Positions 30,213-42,486 of a stretch of 64,000 bases of DNA are shown one piece after another. Origin of the DNA: Azolla caroliniana (lineage: Eukaryota; Polypodiophyta); the NCBI GenBank assembly GCA_043228905.1, contig JBHGNT010000004.1, positions 13,516,001-13,580,000 of the forward strand. The letters are read 5' to 3'. Numbering within the stretch: position 1 is the first letter of the stretch; the number at the start of each line of letters is the position of its first letter. The notes below the pieces were generated by a model, which was not told the DNA's origin, ran no database searches, and saw only the letters and a list, made by a program, of their open reading frames with translations. The translations under genes were made by a program, and so were the position numbers.

Positions 30213-32191
30213 TCGGCAAATTGCTGACATGTTCATCTCTGATTGAAATCCATGGGGTTGGACCATAAATACATGTTCTTCAAGATCCCCTTAAAGAAAT
30301 GCATTCTTGACATCCATTTGATGGAGATGCCACCCCCTTGTTGTTGCTACCGCTAGCACCACACTGACTATCATCATCTTCGATGCAGGCGCAAAGCCTT
30401 GTACCGGTTGACGGAGCCGTCAACATTATATTTGATCTTGTACACCCACCTACATCTGATCGGCTTTACACCCTTCGGGGCATCAACGAGGTCCCAAGTC
30501 TTATCGACAATTAGTGCCTGAATTTCTTTGTCCCTTGTCGGACTCACTCCGATCCGATGTGCCTTCACGATCACCGTGCTCCAACATCTTCTTCTTCCCT
30601 TCATGATCATCGTGTCCTTGGCTTCCACCATGGGGATTGCACGGCCAATTCCCCATTGTTCACCAGCATGTGAATCGGCTGACAGTCCAACTCTTCATTT
30701 GGCTCACTTAGCTGGAAGGAGATCGAACTCTCTTCCAAAGTGTTGATTTCTTCCTCTTCCCCCAGAATCATCTTGGCTTCACTGGCCTTATCCTCCTCAA
30801 TCAGCACAGAGTCTTTGGGGTTTAGAGATGGAAGGGAATACCAAGACGCTTATTCATCAAAGATGACGTTGTGCTTCACTCGCACTTGCTTCGTCTGGGG
30901 GTTGTAGTACTTGTAACCCTTTTGCTCATGCAAGTCGCCAACCAAGATGCACTTCTCTACCTTGGTGTCCAACTTCTTCCGCTTCTCATCTGGCACATGC
31001 ACACATGCAATGCTACCGAATATCCTTAGGTGTTTCACATTCGGCTTTCGCCTGAAGTATAACTCATGTGCCGACACCTTCTCTTCGTGTGTAGAGATCT
31101 GATTCTGTTTCCCTTTCCACTAGATTCTTCAAGTTCTGAAAACAATCAAAGATGTCACTCTTCTTCTCTATTAGGTAGATCCACGTGTGTCGGCTATAGT
31201 CATCGATGACGGAGACGAAATACCGACTCCCGCCAAGGCTCACATTCGGTGCCAGTCCCCATAGATCCGAATGAATCAGGTCGAGCTTGTTACAACTCCC
31301 ATTTTGCTCGTTGGGGAAAGGAAGTCGGTGCTACTTTCCTAGCTAACAAGCTTCACAAACTTGGGCCTTTTGGCCACTGAACTTCGGCAAGCCGAGCATA
31401 ACTTGTTTCACTTGCAATTCTTGAAGCCTTTGAAAATTGTCGTGGTCGATCCACTTATGCCACAAGTCGATATCTGATTTAACTTTTTGTCCCTTGGCAA
31501 ACATTGCGGTGCCGACGTCATTTGTCTTGAGGATGAACATCCTCCCTTCCAAGTGCTCTTGCGCGATGATCCGGCCTTCTTCTTTGATGAAACACCCAAG
31601 ATGAGTGAACTAGACCTGCATTTCTTGGTCGATGATTGGTCCAACTGACAATAGGTTCTTGGTGATTGTCGAGACATGCAGGACGCTCCTCAACCTCCCT
31701 TTCTAGGTAATATGGCTCAGGGGGATGTTACTGACATGCTCGATGGGATGTGAGGAATCGCCACCGGTTTCAATGACCCCCGGCTGTTCCGACTTCTCCA
31801 AATATAAGAACCATTCTTCGTGGCTCTTCATGTGATTCAATGCTCTGGAATCAACATACCACAGCTCGTTTGGTTTTGAGGTGCTGTCTTCATCGAGTTG
31901 GCCTTGTGCTTTATCACAAAAATTGGGCTCATTCTGGCTCCAGTTGAGCCTTCGCCGTAGTGTGATCACTGCCGATTTCCCTGTTCGTCCCTACTTGATC
32001 TAGCTTTGTCCGAATCGGCCTTCTACTTCCAACACTCCCTTTGTCTGTGGCCTTTCCGGCCGCAATACCAGTAGTCCATCGCGGCCTTCCCTTGTCAGTT
32101 TCCGCCGACGCCTTGACTCCCCCTACTCATGGAGGGTCCAGAACAATTGTCCGCATGTCGATTATGCCTTTGATTTTGCTCTTGTTAGCCG

Positions 32192-32930
32192 TGTTGGGAG
32201 ACAGGTCCCTCCGGATGGGAAGGGAGAAGAACAGTGCCGATGAACAAACTCGGTATGAGGAGTACCCGGCTACGGAGGGCCGGATGGTGCAGCCCCGATA
32301 TGAACCGGATGAGGAGTACCCGGCTACGGAGGGCCGGATGGTGTAGACCCGGTGAAGACCGGATGAGGAGTACCCGGCTACGGAGGGCTGGATGATGCAG
32401 ACCCGGTGAAGACCGGATGAGGAGTACCCGGCTACGGAGAGCCGGATGCTACAGACCCGGTGAGAACCGGATGAAGAGACATATTCATAAATATGTTTTT
32501 GAGAGTCCATCGAGACTATATTTGTAAATAGCCGAAAAGTCATATTAGTATAAATATGACTTAGGGCAAACTTTTAGTTGTTGTTGTCATTCTTGTTGGT
32601 GCAAGAATAGAGAGTGTGCGTAACTGTACAGAGAGAGACAAAGAGAGAGAAAGAGGTCGTTGCCTCTGTTGTAACCGCCGCCTGTGGCAAAGATCTGTGA
32701 GCACGAGGTCAGTGCCTCAGTGAACTCATTGTTGTACATTCCATCATAGTGATAGTTTGCAGCCTGTGGGCTGCCGTGGTTTTTCCCCTAGTTTGGGGTT
32801 TTCCACGTAAACCTCCTGTGTACCTCGTCTCTTCTTTGCGTCGTGTTCTATTTCCCGTTTTTTGTGTATCATTCTAAGCTCGGTTGTGGCCGAGCGTTGC
32901 GCATAAGGAACGTTGTAGTTCCCGTCAAGA
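32192..32930 (+). repeat. solo LTR (family L) inside copia K
   Basis: It starts TGTTGGGAGACAGGTCCC and is flanked by AGCCG on both sides (32187-32191 and 32931-32935), so it is a solo LTR left by LTR-LTR recombination. The usual CA end is mutated (TCAAGA). It contains CCGTGGTTTTTCCCC and GTTTTCCACGTAAA, typical R-U5 features of plant copia LTRs. A related LTR lies reversed at 60430-60925. Confidence 0.75.
32250..32478 (+). repeat. GC-rich minisatellite in LTR L
   Basis: About four units of 52-56 bp contain GAGGAGTACCCGGCTACGG and GACCCGGTGAAGACCGGATG. The matching LTR at 60430-60925 has a single diverged unit, so the array expanded here. Confidence 0.8.
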
Positions 32931-33045
32931 AGCCGCTACCATTGTGTGTTGATCCACCACGTTCTCCACAACCATAGGGCTTATCCACCTCTGTGTACAT
33001 CTGGTTGTTAGAATGTGTTCTCCTTGACGCACATGGGTCATTTTC

Positions 33046-33798
33046 TATCAATTGATTTTAAATGACCAATCCACATTATCATCAGCTTTCTTGATATCCA
33101 TTTGTAGCAACACTAATTCTTGTTTAGAATCCTTTGCATAGTCAATTGCCATTTGAACATTTAAAATATTATGTAAAATGTCTCTTTTTGCTAAAAACCC
33201 ATATTGAGCATTATGAATAATAGAAGGTAAAACCTTATGCAACCTATTGGCCATCACTTTTGCAAAAATCTTGTACATTGCCCCCATCGATGAAATAGGC
33301 CTCCATTGAGAACAGGAAGATGGAGAACGCACCTTCGGCAAAAGCTTGATCAAACCAATCTTCCAAGAATGAGGCATTTCCCCTGATGTCCACACCTTCT
33401 AAAATAAAACCGTAAAAGGCCCCTTTAACTTAATCACATATTTCTTAAAGAGTTCATGAGTTAATCCATCCCATCTGAGACTCTTATCATTAGCAAGATG
33501 TGACATGACATGTTCCACCTCATCCTTTGAAAATATTAGCATCTACTGATTGTGCCAGATCATGCGATACATGATTTTCCACTACATTAAAAAATACATG
33601 TCTATCCTTTTTAACATGATCATCGATACACATTTGTACATCCAACAATTGTGTATAATATTCTATGCATTTCTTCACAATTTCTTGAGGATCGGAACAC
33701 ATGATACCATTTTCTCTAACCTTACCACATTATGTCGAGCATGTGATTCATGAAGGACAAGAAAAAACTTATGTGATTGACAATTAGCATCATAAGTT
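33046..33798 (-). pseudogene. LINE RT N-terminal part
   Basis: Minus strand: SHKFFLVLHESHARHNV, then CSDPQEIVKKCIEYYTQLLD, then SGEMPHSWKIGLIKLLPKV (RT finger region), QWRPISSMGAMYKIFAKVMANRL, QYGFLAKRDILHN and QMDIKKADDNVDWSF, the motif A region, where KAYD has become KADD. It would be followed by QGCPVSP, now at 25829. There are frameshifts near 33520 and 33690. Element B inserted at its upstream edge. Confidence 0.75.
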
Positions 33799-34174
33799 TG
33801 TAGAAAGTAGTGTGCGGAAGCAAGTATAAAGACAGAACAGAAGGGAGAACACTCAGGTTTAATGGAGAGCTTGAGCTTACACAGTATACGTAGGAGAGAC
33901 CGAGAGAGTTGGAGAGAAGACACCAAAAGGAAGAGTATTTTTATTAAAGACAAAAAACAATACATATATGTGTTCAATGAACACTTTGTACAAGCCCTAG
34001 AAGGACTGACTGGAGTACTGACAGTACTTCAATGCTCATTAAGATCTCCTACACTAACTCCCAAATATATTCCTCACGGAATATCTTTCCTAACGGCCTG
34101 ACCGATCGGTCCCAGTCGATCCGGTCCTCGGCTTCCTCAGCCGATCCGGCCGATGTTGAGCTTGTCTCTCAACA
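33799..34174 (-). repeat. copia B 3' LTR
   Basis: On the minus strand it starts TGTTGAGAGACAAGCTC and ends CTACTTTCTACA. It has CCGATCCGG-rich sequence near its start and an A-rich R region. Confidence 0.9.
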
Positions 34175-34540
34175 CTCCCCCTCAAGCTCAACTTGAGGCT
34201 CTTCGGGATCTTCACAACTCCGGTTCCTCCTAGCTTCACGCCTCGCTCGCGCTCCTCGACCTGTTCGACTCTGCGCGCTTCGACCCTTACGATCGGCTTG
34301 TCTGCTCATGTGACCCTTATCAGCTCTTCTGCTGTTGCGGTGTCGACACTTCTTCTACTGCCTTTTCTTCCACTTGGGCCTCGGTTGATTCAACGTGTCT
34401 GAATCAAACATCCGAACCGACTCAGCTACTTCTGATTGGTTTTCGCTCTCGTCCGAGTTGGATGTCTCCAACTCGTCTTCGGTCTTCTCGCCCTCGATGA
34501 CGTCATCTCCCCCATGCGTGGTTGGCTTCGGCTTTCTCCT

Positions 34541-37500
34541 TCAGCTGCTCCCCTTCTGTCCGCTTCCGGACTTTTCCGCGGGTCCGCCCTCGGCTTCTTC
34601 AGCCGATCCGAAGTCGAACTCGACAACCGACTCGGTGTCGCGGTCTCCGCTCCTTTCCTGCTGCCTTGCTTGGTCGTTCGGGACTGTCCTCCCCCTCAAG
34701 TTCGGCACGTCGAGGTGACGCAATCCAAGCGCACCTGAGAATTGCCACAACTTGTCCAGACCAAGAGGCTTTGTGAAGATGTCGGCAGTCTGCTGATCCG
34801 TCGGCACGTACTGAAGTTCGACTTCACCGGAAAGGACACGCTCACGGACGAAATGGTAGTGCACCTCAATGTGCTTGGTCCGTGCGTGGAAAACGGGGTT
34901 TTTCGCGAGCTGGATGCTGTTGAGGTTGTCGCAGTAGATCGTCGTCAGATCTGACACCTCCTCTTGCAGGTCCTTAAGGAGCCGCTTCAACCATATGGCT
35001 TCGCATGTCGCGACAGCCGCTCCTCGGTACTCAGCTTCGGTGCTCGACAGTGCAACTGTCGGTTGCTTCTTACTGCTCCACGCGATCGCGGCACTCCCGA
35101 GGGAGAACGCGTATCCAGACGTGGGTCGGCGATCGGCGGTGTTGCCAGCCCAATTAGCATCGGTGTAGCCGACTAGCTGCGCGACTGCACCAGTCCGATA
35201 TAGCAGTCCCCGGTCCTTAGTGCCGTTGACATACTGAAGTATGCGTCGCGCACACTGAAGGTGCTCCTCGGTAGGTCGCGCCATGAACTGACTGATCACC
35301 CCGACCGGATAACTGAGGTCGGGTCGGGTGATGGTCAAGTATATGAGGCTTCCGACAATTTGTCGGAACCTCGTCGGGTCGCATACCTTTCCCGTATCGG
35401 GACGAAGCTTGACGGTTCTGTCCAGAGGAGTCGAGACGGACTTACAGTCGGCCATCCCGAATTTGAAGAGCATACTCAGCACGTAATGACGTTGGCTGAT
35501 CAATATGCCTTTGGGGGTACAGATCACTTTGATCCTGAGGAAGTAATGAAGGTCCCCCAGATCCTTCATGTCGAACGATGCCGCAAGCTGGAGCTTCACG
35601 CGGTCGATTTCTCCTAGGTTGGCGCCTGTGATGACCAAGTCATCAACATATAGTAAAATACTAACCGGTCCGAGTCGACCTTTCCGGATGAACAGGGAAG
35701 AGTCCGATTTTGACGTGACGAAGCCCATCCGACACAGTTGTTGCGTGATCTTCGCGTTCCAGGCACGCGGGGTTTGCTTCAGTCCGTAAAGGGACTTCTT
35801 CAGTCGGCATACTGCCGAGGAGTTCGTTCCAGAGTGAAATCCCGGCGGTTGTACCATGTACACTTGTTCCTCAAGGTCACCTTGCAGGAACGCATTCTTT
35901 ACATCCATCTGATGTAAGTGCCAGCCCTTGGCCGCGGCTACTGCGAGCAAAACACGAACGATCGTCATTTTCGCAACCGATGCAAACGTCTCATCATAAT
36001 CGATGCCATGTTTCTGCGCGTAGCCCTTTGCCACTAGACGAGCCTTGTACCGGTTGACCGAGCCATCGGTGTTGTACTTGACTTTGTACACCCATCTACA
36101 CCCGATTGGTTTTACCCCTCTTGGGGCATCAACCAGGTCCCAGGTCTCGTTCTCCGCCAATGCGTGCATCTCTTCCTCCATCGCGGCACGCCAATTCGCG
36201 TCTTTAGCCGCTTCTGCGTAGTTCTCCGGCTCACGCACTTCCGCTACACAAGTCATGTACGCATAATGATGCGCCATGTACTCGTTGTATCCGAACCGCA
36301 AAACAGGATTCTTCTGGCGTGTAGATCAGCGTAATCTCACATTAGCCAATGTCGAGGCCTTCTTGATCGACGCGGTCTTCATCTTTAAAGACCCGTCACC
36401 GGTTCCCTCAGAGTCGGACTCACGTCGGTCTGACTCGTTCCTTTCCGTGCCGGAATCCGACACCTTCTTCTTCCCTTTCTATTTGCGCGTAAGCCGTCTC
36501 CTCGGCTTCCTGCGCGGGGAATGCACGACCGAGTCTCCACTACTCGCCGGCTCTTCATCGGACTGGTCGTACCGACTCAGTCGTCCAATCGGTCCACTTA
36601 ACCGGAGTGAAATCGGACTCTCTTCGCGGGTCTCGATTTCGGCCTCATCCGGAGGCATCTCGACCTCGCTGACCTCATTGTCAGAGCTCGGATTGGAGTC
36701 GAGGTTCGTAGTCGGGGGCAGGTACCAGGACGCGGACTTGTCAAACACAACGTCGCGGCTGACACGCGCTTGTTTGGTGTGAGGGTTATAGCACTTATAA
36801 CCCTTCTGCTCGTCCGAGTAACCGACCAAGATGCATCTCTCGCCCTTTGCGTCCAGCTTCCTCCTTTTCTCCTTCGGTATATGCACATACGCAATGCTAC
36901 CGAACACCCTCAAATATCGTAAGTTCGGCTTCGTTCCGAAGTATAGCTCGTGCGCCGACACCTTGTCTCCGATCCGGTTCTGGATGTATACTGCGGTCCT
37001 TACCGCCTCGGCCCAATAGAACTTGGGCAAGCTCTTCTCCTCCAGCATTGCCCGTGCCGCTTCCACAACTGACCGATTCTTTCTCTCGGCCACGCCGTTC
37101 TGCTCCGGCATGTATCTACAACTGAATTCGCGGCGAATTCCCATTTGTTGTAGGTAACCGTTGAATTGACCGGAAAAGTACTCTTTCCCGCCATCCGACC
37201 GCAGACACTTGATCTTTCATCCCGTTTCCGTTTCCACGAACCCTTTGAGGTCCCGAAAGCAGTCGAAGACTTCGCTCTTCCTCTCAATGAGGTAGATCCA
37301 CGTGTGCCGCGTGTGGTCGTCGATGAAGGAGACAAAATATCGGCTCCCACCAAGACTAACGTTTTGTGCCGGCCCCCATACATCGGAGTGTATAAGGTTG
37401 AGCTTGTTCCGGCTCCGGTTTCGCTCGTTGGGGAAAGGAAGTCAGTGTTGCTTCCCGAGCTGGCAAGCTTCACAAATTTGTGCCTTTCGGCCACTAAATT

Positions 37501-38977
37501 TGGGCAATCCGAACAATACCTGTTTCGATTGCAGATCTTGAAGCCGCTGGTACTGGAGGTGGCCTATCCGCTTTTGCCACAAGTCGATGTCCGACTCGGT
37601 TTTTCTTCCCTTCGCGAACATTGCGGTGCCGCCGTCAGTGGAGTCGAGGATGAACATCCTCCCATCTCTGCGCCCTTGCGCAATCACACGGCCTTCTTCC
37701 TCAATGAAGCACCCGAGGTGTGTAAACCGAACCTCCATCCCTTGGTCGACGATCTGTCCGACCGAGACCAAGTTTTTCGTGATTGTCGGAACGTGCAGCA
37801 CGTTCATGAGTTTCCCTTTCTGCCCGACATGGCTCAGGGGAACTTCTCCGACATTCGCGATTGGATGCAGAGTGACGTCTCCTGTTGCGACTACTCCAGG
37901 TTGTATCGGTTTTTCAAGGTACGAGAACCACTCCTTATGGCTCGTCATGTGGTTTGATGCGCCGGAGTCTACGTACCACACCTCGTCCGATCTCGGGGTG
38001 CTTTGTTTCATTGAGTTTGCTTCGTGTCTCGTCACGAAGGCAGACCCTTCTCCGGCTCTCCTAGAGTCTTCGGCGTAGTGCGATCGCTGCCGATTTCCCT
38101 TGTCGATATGTCTGGAGCCGTTTCCGGAACCGGTTCTCTCCGAATCGGCGCGCTTCTTCCAACACTCATTTTCCCTGTGGCCTTCCTTGCCACAGTACCA
38201 GCACTCCGCGATGGCCTTCCCTTGCCAGTTCTCATCGCTTCGACTCCCCCTATTTCCGGAGGGTCCGGAGTTGTTGTCGGCATCACTTCGGTGCCTTCTT
38301 CCTTGATCTCGTCGGCCGCTTCCATTGCGTACCGACTCGCCTCGTCCGCCACGACCATGGGGCCTTTCTCCCTCCGTGTACAACATCTTGTTGTTGGTGT
38401 GCGTGCTCGTCGACGCATCCGCGTGGTTCTCCTCTACCAGGAGCATCGACTGTAAGTCGAAAAAGGACGGCGTATTCTCCCGGGTACACACATCCGTTCG
38501 GAATGCTCCGAACTTCGACGCCAAACCTCCAAGACAGATCTGGACCATCTCGCTCTCCTCGATGTTCACCTCTATGGAGGCGAGGGAGTCGCAGATATCC
38601 TTGATCTTCGAGGTATAATCCGCCACCGACAAGTCGCGTTGTCGTAGGTTGCTCAACTCCTGTCAAAGTTGAAGCTTCCTGGCTGTGGTGCTCGCGGTGA
38701 AAATCTTCTTCAGATTTTCCCACGCACCCTTCGGCGTCTTTGCATCCCGAACATAGCTCAATAGTTGTTCGCCCACACACAACGCAAAGTAGTATAATAC
38801 CCTGCTCGCCGATTGCTCCCACGACGGAAAGTCTCTGTGTGTCGATTCAGGTGCCGCGTCATTAACTCCTTCGACATAACTCCAGTAGCCGTGCCCGAGC
38901 AGGTACTGGTGCATCTTGTAGGACCAAGACGCGTAGTTGGTTCTGTCGAGCTTCTCTGTTGGAAGCGAGCTCGTCAT
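34541..38977 (-). pseudogene. copia B gag-pol polyprotein, one frame with five stops
   Basis: A single frame runs from ATG 38977 (MTSSLPTEKLDRTNYASW) to the stop at 34541, 1478 codons, with no frameshift. Approximate codons: gag 1-230, zinc knuckle CWYCGKEGHRENEC near 260, protease VWYVDSGASNHMTSH near 335, integrase from about 490 with DVWGP and the catalytic-Glu region MPEQNGVAERKNR, RT with NAFLQGDLEEQVY and YVDD near 1110, RNase H with YTDANWAG and SSTEAEY near 1310. Internal stops lie at 38663 (TGA), 37442 (TGA), 37217 (TGA), 36479 (TAG) and 36326 (TGA). Each can be explained by C to T in a CGA or CAG codon; relatives have Arg at the first. It encodes all the functions a copia element needs, but as it stands gives only fragments. 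Confidence 0.9.
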
Positions 38978-39061
38978 GCCTCTATCTATCGTTCTTCTTG
39001 TTCTTCTTCGTCAAGATGTGTCGGCTGCAGAGAGGTTCTCAACCCTCGCGCTCTGATACCA

Positions 39062-39437
39062 TGTAGAAAGTAGTGTGCGGAAGCAAGTATAAAGACAGAA
39101 CAGAAGGGAGAACACTCAGGTTTAATGGAGAGCTTGAGCTTACACAGTATACGTAGGAGAGACCGAGAGAGTTGGAGAGAAGACACCAAAAGGAAGAGTA
39201 TTTTTATTAAAGACAAAAAACAATACATATATGTGTTCAATGAACACTTTGTACAAGCCCTAGAAGGACTGACTGGAGTACTGACAGTACTTCAATGCTC
39301 ATTAAGAGCTCCTACACTAACTCCCAAATATATTCCTCACGGAATATCTTTCCTAACGGCCTGATCGATCGGCCCCAGTCGATCCGGTCCTCGGCTTCTT
39401 CAGCCGATCCAGCCAATGTTGAGCTTGTCTCTCAACA
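39062..39437 (-). repeat. copia B 5' LTR
   Basis: The same 376 bp as the partner. Differences are confined to the CCGATC-rich end and one site near 39306. Confidence 0.9.
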
Positions 39438-39442
39438 AAGTT

Positions 39443-39560
39443 TAATGTTGATTTAAAACTTATGATTTGTTGTGTATCTTTCTTGTTTTCTTTTTAAATC
39501 TTGCACAACATATTTTCTGTTTTACATAAGTGTTTAAGTGCTACTAAGTTTCAGAACAAG
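39443..39560 (+). repeat. 3' end of a copia LTR (element C)
   Basis: Sequence directly before a plus-strand primer-binding site (TGGTATCAGAGC, 39561-39572). The 5' part of this LTR is missing; element B sits at its edge. Confidence 0.6.
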
Positions 39561-39590
39561 TGGTATCAGAGCAGAGGTTGAGCACTTCCT

Positions 39591-41837
39591 ATGCCGACAA
39601 ATTTTTCCACAATGGTTTGCTTGAACGACACCAACTACCACAAATGGAAAGGTAAGATGAAAGATCTTCTTTTTGTGAAAAATCTACACTTACCTGTTTT
39701 TGCAAATGCTAAACCGGAGAGCAAAACTACTGAGGAATGGCTTTTCGAGAATCAATAGGTATGTGGTTAAACACTCTCCCTAATTCATGGGAAACTTTTA
39801 GGGTATCTCTAACTAATGCAGCCCCAAATGGAATTGCAACTACAGAATATGTCAAGAGTGGTGTTCTAAACGAGGAGATGAGATGAAGGACACAAGGGAA
39901 ATCGTCACATTCGAAGGTCTTGATGGTTGAGAGAGGGAGGAGTAAGCATACAAGACAAGGTCAAAACAACCGAGGGAGGAGTAGAAGTAAATCAAAACCA
40001 AGGTATAAAAATCTAGAATGTCATTTTTGTGGTAAAACAGGACACATAAAGAGGTATTGTTACAAGTGGAAAAAGGAGAACCACACATCTAGCGGTAAGC
40101 ATGAAAACAAAGGTAACGATGACAATTCTAATCGTGTTAATACAACTTCATCAGATGAATTACTTGTTGTTTATGATGAAAACGTGATTAATCTTGCTCA
40201 CAATGAAACTAATTGGGTTGTTGATAGTGGAGCATCGTTCCATGTCACACCTAGAAGGGAGTTTTTTACTTCTTATACTTTAGGGGATTTTTGAGTTGTG
40301 AAGATGGGCAATGACGGTATTTCAAAGGTGGTAGGCATCGGGACTATTTGTTTGGAAACCAACATGGGTTCAAAGTTGATTCTCAAGGAGGTAAGACATG
40401 TACCCGACATTCGCTTACATCTTAACTCAACCGGCAAATTAGATGATGATGGCTATTGCAACATCTTCAATGAGGGACAATGGAAACTCACTAAGGACTC
40501 ATTGGTTGTAGCTTGTGGTAAGAAATGCTCTAGTTTGTATTTATTACAAGCATCTATTTCTACTTATCTTCTGAATGCAGCTGAAAGCAACAATATGTCC
40601 GAGCTATGACATAAAAGGTTATCTCATATTAGTGAGAAGAGGCTTGATTTTCTAGCAAAGAAAAGCTTGCTTCCGGGTCTAAAAGATGCCAAGTTAGACA
40701 TGTGCAATCATTGTGTGGTAGGAAAGCAAAGAAGAGTCGCGTTCAAACAACATTCTTCTTCAAGAAAGGAAGAGGTACTTGAGTTGGTACATTCAGATGT
40801 TTGTGGTCCTTTAAAGGTAAAATCAATAGGTGGTACACTCTACTTTGTTACTTTTATTGATGACTATTCTAGGAAACTTTGGATTCAAACATTGAAAACT
40901 AAGGACCAAGTATTTAATGTGTTCAAAGATTTCATGCTTCTGTAGAAAGAGAGACAGGAAAAAACTGAAATGCATTCGCACCGACAATGGTGGGGAATAT
41001 CTTGGAGCTTTCGATGCATATTGTCGAGAGCACGAGATTAAGCATCCAAGGACACCACCAAAAACCCCACAACTAAACGGCTTGGCGGAAAGGATGAATA
41101 GGACTCTAGTTGAAAGAGTTCGATGTTTGCTCTCGGATGCGAAGTTATCCAAATCCTTTTGGGGTGAGGCTTTGAGTACCGTTGCATATGTTATTAACCT
41201 ATCTCCTATTGTTGCATTGCAGGGCGACGTTCCTAATAGAGTTTGGTATGGTAAGAATGTTTCATATGATCATTTACGTTTGTTTGGGTGTAAATGCTTT
41301 GTACATATACCTAAAGATGAACGGTCTAAATTAGATGTTAAATCTAAAGAATGTATTTTTATTGGTTATGGCCAAGATGAGTTTGGTTACAAATGTTATG
41401 ACCCAATAGAAAGGAGGCTCATTCGAAGTCGTGATGTGGTATTCATTGAGGATCAAACTATCGAAGATATTGAGAAGGTCAAAGAATCTAACACTAAAGA
41501 AGATGGTGGGCTTATTGATTTTGACCCGATTCCTACGACCGAAGATGCTACATATGGAGATGCTTCCCAACAAGATGAAAACCGTGAGGATGTTGATGAA
41601 CTAGGTATTATAAATAATAGGGTTGAAGCTAATCATGATGATATTTTACCTCAAACAGGTTTTGAGCGGGGGGAGCAAACTTCCTTACAAGAGGTGGTCA
41701 ATGAACAACCTAGAAGGTCTACTAGAGAACGAAAACCATCTATAAGGTATCCTAGTTCAGATTATGTTTTAATCTCTGACGAAGGGGAGCCTGAAAGTTA
41801 TTATGAAGTTTTAAACCATAAAGATAAGGATGCTTAT
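39591..41837 (+). pseudogene. Tork/TNT1-94-like copia gag-protease-integrase remnant (element C)
   Basis: From ATG 39591: LNDTNYHKWKGKMKDLLFV (gag start); then a large internal deletion near 39760; zinc knuckle CHFCGKTGHIKRYC; protease NWVVDSGASFHVTPRREF; pre-integrase KRLSHISEKRLDFLAKK and CNHCVVGKQ; integrase HSDVCGPLKV, FVTFIDDYSRKLW, RTDNGGEYLG and TPQLNGLAERMNRT; ending in the acidic linker before RT (ESYYEVLNHKDKD). Stops lie after FENQ, NEEMR, TLGDF and NNMSEL; a frameshift lies near 40945. The RT half is absent: another copia family begins at 41838. Confidence 0.85.
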
Positions 41838-42072
41838 GGTTGCACTACGCAAAAGGATCGGAAGGATCCGGAACCGGGAAGACCAGAAAAGGGCCAATCT
41901 TCGTGATGAAGCACAAGGTGAACTCGATGAAGAACACGACTTCCGGATCGGAGGAAGTGTGGTATGTTGATTCCGGAGCGTCAAACCACATGACGAGCCA
42001 CGAAGAGTGGTTCTCATTTTTGGAGAAACCGGAGGTGACACCCCTCACCCGATTGTGCATGTCGAGGAAGTC
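41838..42072 (+). pseudogene. copia gag-protease fragment, B/F family
   Basis: Reads NSMKNTTSGSEEVWYVDSG and NHMTSHEEWFSFLEKP, then after a small deletion GGDTPHPIVHVEEVP. It matches the protease of element B but on the opposite strand. It is joined head-on to a minus-strand copia 3' spacer at about 42072. Confidence 0.75.
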
Positions 42073-42222
42073 CCATCTCAGATCCTTCGTTGCTACGAGT
42101 CCGGCGCTTGTCGACCCATCGGTTTGTTTGTGTTGGTGTTCACTTCGGCGGCCTTCTCGTCCACTTGGCCTTTAGTTGATCCACCTCTTCCTAAGCCAAA
42201 TGTTGAACCGAATCGGGAAGAA
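42073..42222 (-). repeat. copia 3' spacer fragment
   Basis: Matches 48490-48630 at most positions (ATCCTTCGYTGCTACGAGTC, then TTCGGCGGCCTTCTCGTCC). It ends at GAACCGAATC, where gypsy sequence begins. Confidence 0.6.
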
Positions 42223-42486
42223 GATTTTGAAGAATAGGTGGTCCATGATGTGGCAACTACAAGTATCCAATTAGAAGCGGTAATGATAGTTTCATCACAT
42301 GATACTCGTCTAGAAGAGAAATTAAACGAGAAGTTTGAAGGGAAGAAGATGTCTCTCATGTCGATTCCGGAATTGAATGAAGATGATTGGCATGCATCAA
42401 ATGTTCAAATAAAAGGAAAGGAGACTTTGGTTGAATTTTCTCAACTTGGCACATACCGGAGGATGTGCAGGTTAGGAGGGGGTGCA
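42223..42486 (+). pseudogene. gypsy pol 3' end next to shared LTR
   Basis: Plus-strand frame VVHDVATTSIQLEAVMIVSS, then KFEGKKMSLMSIPELNEDDW, the same tail as at 47340-47611. It ends in a polypurine tract (AGGAGGGGGTGCA) at the LTR border, and the frame runs on into the LTR to 42618. Confidence 0.7.

Larger units (their letters stand above)
30213..33045 (-). pseudogene. copia K, gag to RT
   Basis: Minus strand from 33045: gag end (ASRRTHSNNQMYTEVDKP), interrupted by a solo LTR (32192-32930), then zinc knuckle DYWYCGRKGHRQREC, protease degraded to LWYVDSRALNHMKSH (DSG to DSR), pre-integrase (RNLKQF-like, KAQVCEAC), integrase pieces, linker, then RT WHLHQMDVKNAFL. Stops and frameshifts are frequent. 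K has neither LTR; its two ends join LINE sequence directly at 33045/33046 and 25829/25830. Confidence 0.75.
33799..39437 (-). mobile_element. complete Ty1/copia element B with target duplication
   Basis: It has two 376-bp LTRs (33799-34174 and 39062-39437) that differ at about six positions. The flanking direct repeat AAGTT is perfect (33794-33798 and 39438-39442). Primer-binding site: GCTCTGATACCA at 39050-39061, which reads TGGTATCAGAGC on the minus strand (initiator tRNA-Met). A polypurine tract at 34175-34190 reads TTGAGGGGGAG on the minus strand. Total 5639 bp. This is the most recent clear insertion in the window. Confidence 0.92.

Noticed and set aside
33799-39437. Element B as an active autonomous copia
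   Set aside because: Five in-frame stops interrupt its single polyprotein frame.
41838-42175. Continuation of Tork-like element C
   Set aside because: The frame runs on, but the protein switches back to a gag-protease region of the B/F family, so it is a junction.
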